Assembly (NCBI RefSeq): GCF_036323475.1
Contig: NZ_AP028934.1
Coordinates: 2,356,001-2,420,000, forward strand
DNA from: Solobacterium moorei
Lineage (GTDB): Bacteria; Bacillota_I; Bacilli_A; Erysipelotrichales; Erysipelotrichaceae
DNA length: 64,000 bases
Direction: 5' to 3'
Below the pieces are notes generated by a model, which saw only the letters and a program-made list of their open reading frames with translations, was not told the DNA's origin and searched no databases. Position numbers and translations under genes: made by a program. Positions 62,285 to 64,000 of this stretch are shown here, piece by piece (within the stretch, counting starts at the first letter, position 1; each line of letters opens with the position of its first letter).

Positions 62285-63628
62285 TTATTTCCGATATGTT
62301 AAGAACTGATTGTTCTTGTCTGCAAGCCACTTGTTTTTACCAATTTGATACCAAGTGTAATCACTTGTCTGTTCAACAGAAAGTACTGTAAACTTCTCTC
62401 CACGCTTTGCGCTTCCCACTACATCAAAGTTTGTGCCTGCACCTCCACGAATATTCAAGGAGTCAATTACAACTTCAACTTCACCTAGTGTCTCTGGCGT
62501 GGGTTCTGGAGTTGCTGGTGTAGCAGTAGGCTCTGGTGTCGCATCAGAGTTTGCGACTACGCTAGTTGTCTCATTCTTTGATCCAAAAAGTGATTTGAAA
62601 TCAAACTTTCCACCCATTGAATCATATACAATCCAAGCTAGCCCAGCCAATAACATTAATGTTAGAATCACAATTAAGAATTTTACGAAGAAACTTCCAC
62701 CCTTGGATTCCTCCTCTTCAATATCCTCAACCTCTCCATCATTCTCATCAAATAAATCTTTCTTGAGAACTTGAGTTGCAGAGGACCGCACCTCTTGTTC
62801 ATGAGAAATTGGGGTCGGTTCTTCCTTCTCTGTTGGAAGTGATAATGTATCCTCAATTTCATCAGATCCTGATGTGGATGGTAAATCTGGAAATTGCACT
62901 TCCTTACTCTTTTCTTGTGGAAGAGATGGTGTCTCTACTGGCTTCACAGTTTCTTCCGGTTGTGCAAATACACCACTGAGAATATCATTCTCTGCTGACT
63001 GTAGTGCAAGGTCATCTTGCATCTTCAAAACCAATGCACGCGATGATACTGGATTTAACTTATCCATCAATACGATTAATGTTCCTAAGTTGAAACCTCC
63101 ACTCATCAGTGTATCCTTGGCTTCCGTTAACCAACTCATTACAGATTGAGGTGTTGTCATCAATAGCTTTGCACTTTCCTCAATGGACAAACCATCATAT
63201 AAGTGAAGTGCTAAAGCAGCTCTAGCTCCCGTGCTAAGCTTATCCATCATCTCTAATACTTGGTACTTCTTTCCTTCAACTGTTTCAGGTAAAACTGCCA
63301 TGTAGTTAGGGATTTCATCTGCTTCCGTGTACATGTTGCTGTTGGTTGTAGATTCTTTTAATGGTAATACGTGGGCGATAGCTTCCTTACGAACAATTTC
63401 TGCTGCCCAGCACTCAAACCATTCCGAATTCGTTACTTCCTTTAGATTTGAGAATACCTTCTTTAGCCCAGCCTGTTCTACTTTTCTAGCTTGCTCGTGA
63501 TCTGCCACATATAATCTCGTAATAAAGTACATCTTATCTGAAATACGTCTGAGTATCTCCTTTGCGGCCTCAATATCACGTTGTTTTGCTTTTGTTAGTA
63601 ATTCCTGTATTGTCTGATTTTCTAACAT
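62285..63628 (-). CDS. Membrane-anchored sigma-like protein with SH3 tail
   Basis: A 447-residue protein; ATG behind GGAGGG. Residues 1-180 resemble an ECF-type sigma/anti-terminator module: helices similar to region 2 (residues 15-80) and region 4 (LSTGARAALALHLYDGLSIEESAKLLMTTPQSVMSWLTEAKDTL, 131-174, the helix-turn-helix). A disordered Pro/Glu/Ser linker (222-310) leads to one membrane span (313-335, KFLIVILTLMLLAGLAWIVYDS). A Thr/Pro-rich stalk then carries an SH3b domain outside (385-445, VVIDSLNIRGGAGTNFDVVG). A sigma-like domain tied to a wall-facing SH3 would couple envelope state to transcription (inference). It lies 14 bases after the PFL gene. Confidence 0.82.
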   Translation of the reverse strand: MLENQTIQELLTKAKQRDIEAAKEILRRISDKMYFITRLYVADHEQARKVEQAGLKKVFSNLKEVTNSEWFECWAAEIVRKEAIAHVLPLKESTTNSNMYTEADEIPNYMAVLPETVEGKKYQVLEMMDKLSTGARAALALHLYDGLSIEESAKLLMTTPQSVMSWLTEAKDTLMSGGFNLGTLIVLMDKLNPVSSRALVLKMQDDLALQSAENDILSGVFAQPEETVKPVETPSLPQEKSKEVQFPDLPSTSGSDEIEDTLSLPTEKEEPTPISHEQEVRSSATQVLKKDLFDENDGEVEDIEEEESKGGSFFVKFLIVILTLMLLAGLAWIVYDSMGGKFDFKSLFGSKNETTSVVANSDATPEPTATPATPEPTPETLGEVEVVIDSLNIRGGAGTNFDVVGSAKRGEKFTVLSVEQTSDYTWYQIGKNKWLADKNNQFLTYRK

Positions 63629-63642
63629 AATTCCCTCCAGTA

Positions 63643-64000
63643 TTAATTCTTCAAACTATGTATCGGGGCCGGAATTCTTCCACCACGATTGATTAGTTTA
63701 TCTGCTTTTGTCATCTTCACTGGCATGATTGGTCCTTCACCTAAAAGACCGCCAAATACTAGTTTATCCCCTGCATCCATGCCAATTGCTGGTATCAATC
63801 TGCATGCAGTTGTCTTATTGTTAATCATACCGATGGCAGCTTCATCTGCAATTATAGCAGATAGTGTCTCTGCTGTCGTATCACCAGGCACAATAATCAT
63901 ATCTAATCCAACGGAACATACCGCTGTCATTGCTTCTAATTTTTCAATTGTTAGGATTCCTCGCTCTGCTGCTGCAATCATCCCAGCATCTTCTGATACC
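63643..64000 (-). CDS. PFL-family/UPF0210 protein, C-terminal part
   Basis: The frame is open to the window edge ([14 protein letters not shown]...), so only the last 119 residues are seen. [40 protein letters not shown] and [17 protein letters not shown] are the conserved C-terminal blocks of DUF711/UPF0210 proteins, which are related to the pyruvate formate-lyase fold by name only and have no assigned reaction. It lies upstream of the sigma-like gene on the same strand with a 14-base gap, so they are probably cotranscribed. Confidence 0.85.
   Translation of the reverse strand, partial: VSEDAGMIAAAERGILTIEKLEAMTAVCSVGLDMIIVPGDTTAETLSAIIADEAAIGMINNKTTACRLIPAIGMDAGDKLVFGGLLGEGPIMPVKMTKADKLINRGGRIPAPIHSLKN

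Noticed and set aside
1-64000. CRISPR array
   Set aside because: No regularly spaced direct repeats and no cas genes seen.

Overview
The window looks like a low-GC, anaerobic Bacillota chromosome. The proteins are most reminiscent of the Erysipelotrichales, but that placement is an impression from protein style, not a computed result. Supporting signs are an oxygen-independent class III ribonucleotide reductase with its radical-SAM activase, a Gram-positive style L,D-transpeptidase and lipoproteins, a CsoR/CopA copper module, strong AGGAGG ribosome binding sites, and a ribosomal str cluster (rpsL-rpsG-fusA-tuf).

Layout. 1-4.6 kb is a decayed mobile segment: a VirD4/TraG coupling protein, two tiny or small coupled genes, an ApbE remnant and an IS30-family transposase, ending before a tRNA-Lys gene. 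5.3-7.8 kb is an ABC-2 exporter (one ATPase, two permeases). 7.9-15.8 kb holds a MATE exporter and an operon of two HypB-like GTPases, a 929-residue Fe-S/flavin oxidoreductase and HypA, with a group II intron inserted just behind the hypA terminator. 15.9-18.9 kb is csoR-copA with a CopZ-like tail on CopA. 18.9-26.7 kb carries an SDR epimerase, an L,D-transpeptidase, a nrdG-nrdD-glutaredoxin operon whose NrdG is fused to a MarR domain, a glycerophosphodiesterase, YaaA and an SseB-like protein.

26.8-32.6 kb is a stack of nested insertions. An esterase gene is split by an IS3-family element, which holds a second IS3-family element, which holds an IS110-family element. Removing them with their target duplications restores the esterase frame. 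A second, nearly identical IS110 copy lies at 40.8-42.5 kb. Both IS110 copies sit directly behind an intrinsic-terminator hairpin. Their long non-coding left ends contain guide-like segments matching both the insertion site and the element's own end, as expected for a bridge RNA.

32.6-45.3 kb holds patatin, a PucR regulator, a frameshifted kdgT, acetolactate decarboxylase, DusB, Hsp33, a family-2 glycosidase, a two-repeat lipoprotein resembling flavin-binding lipoproteins, and an SLC13 anion transporter. 45.4-49.7 kb is the str operon. 49.8-53.7 kb is a decay zone with a broken C39-like peptidase, a frameshifted lipoprotein and an IS1182-like element with an internal stop codon. 54-64 kb has a zinc-finger protein, tRNA-Asn, a YdjI/YdjG/TPM trio that resembles the Bacillus PspA-partner genes, an O-methyltransferase, a SWIM/SNF2 helicase, a membrane-anchored sigma-like protein with an SH3 tail, and the 3' end of a PFL/UPF0210 gene.

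A recurring theme is that three unrelated mobile element types (group II intron, IS110, IS1182-like) all sit at hairpin/terminator structures. All positions and counts were read by eye. No database search, folding or alignment program was run.
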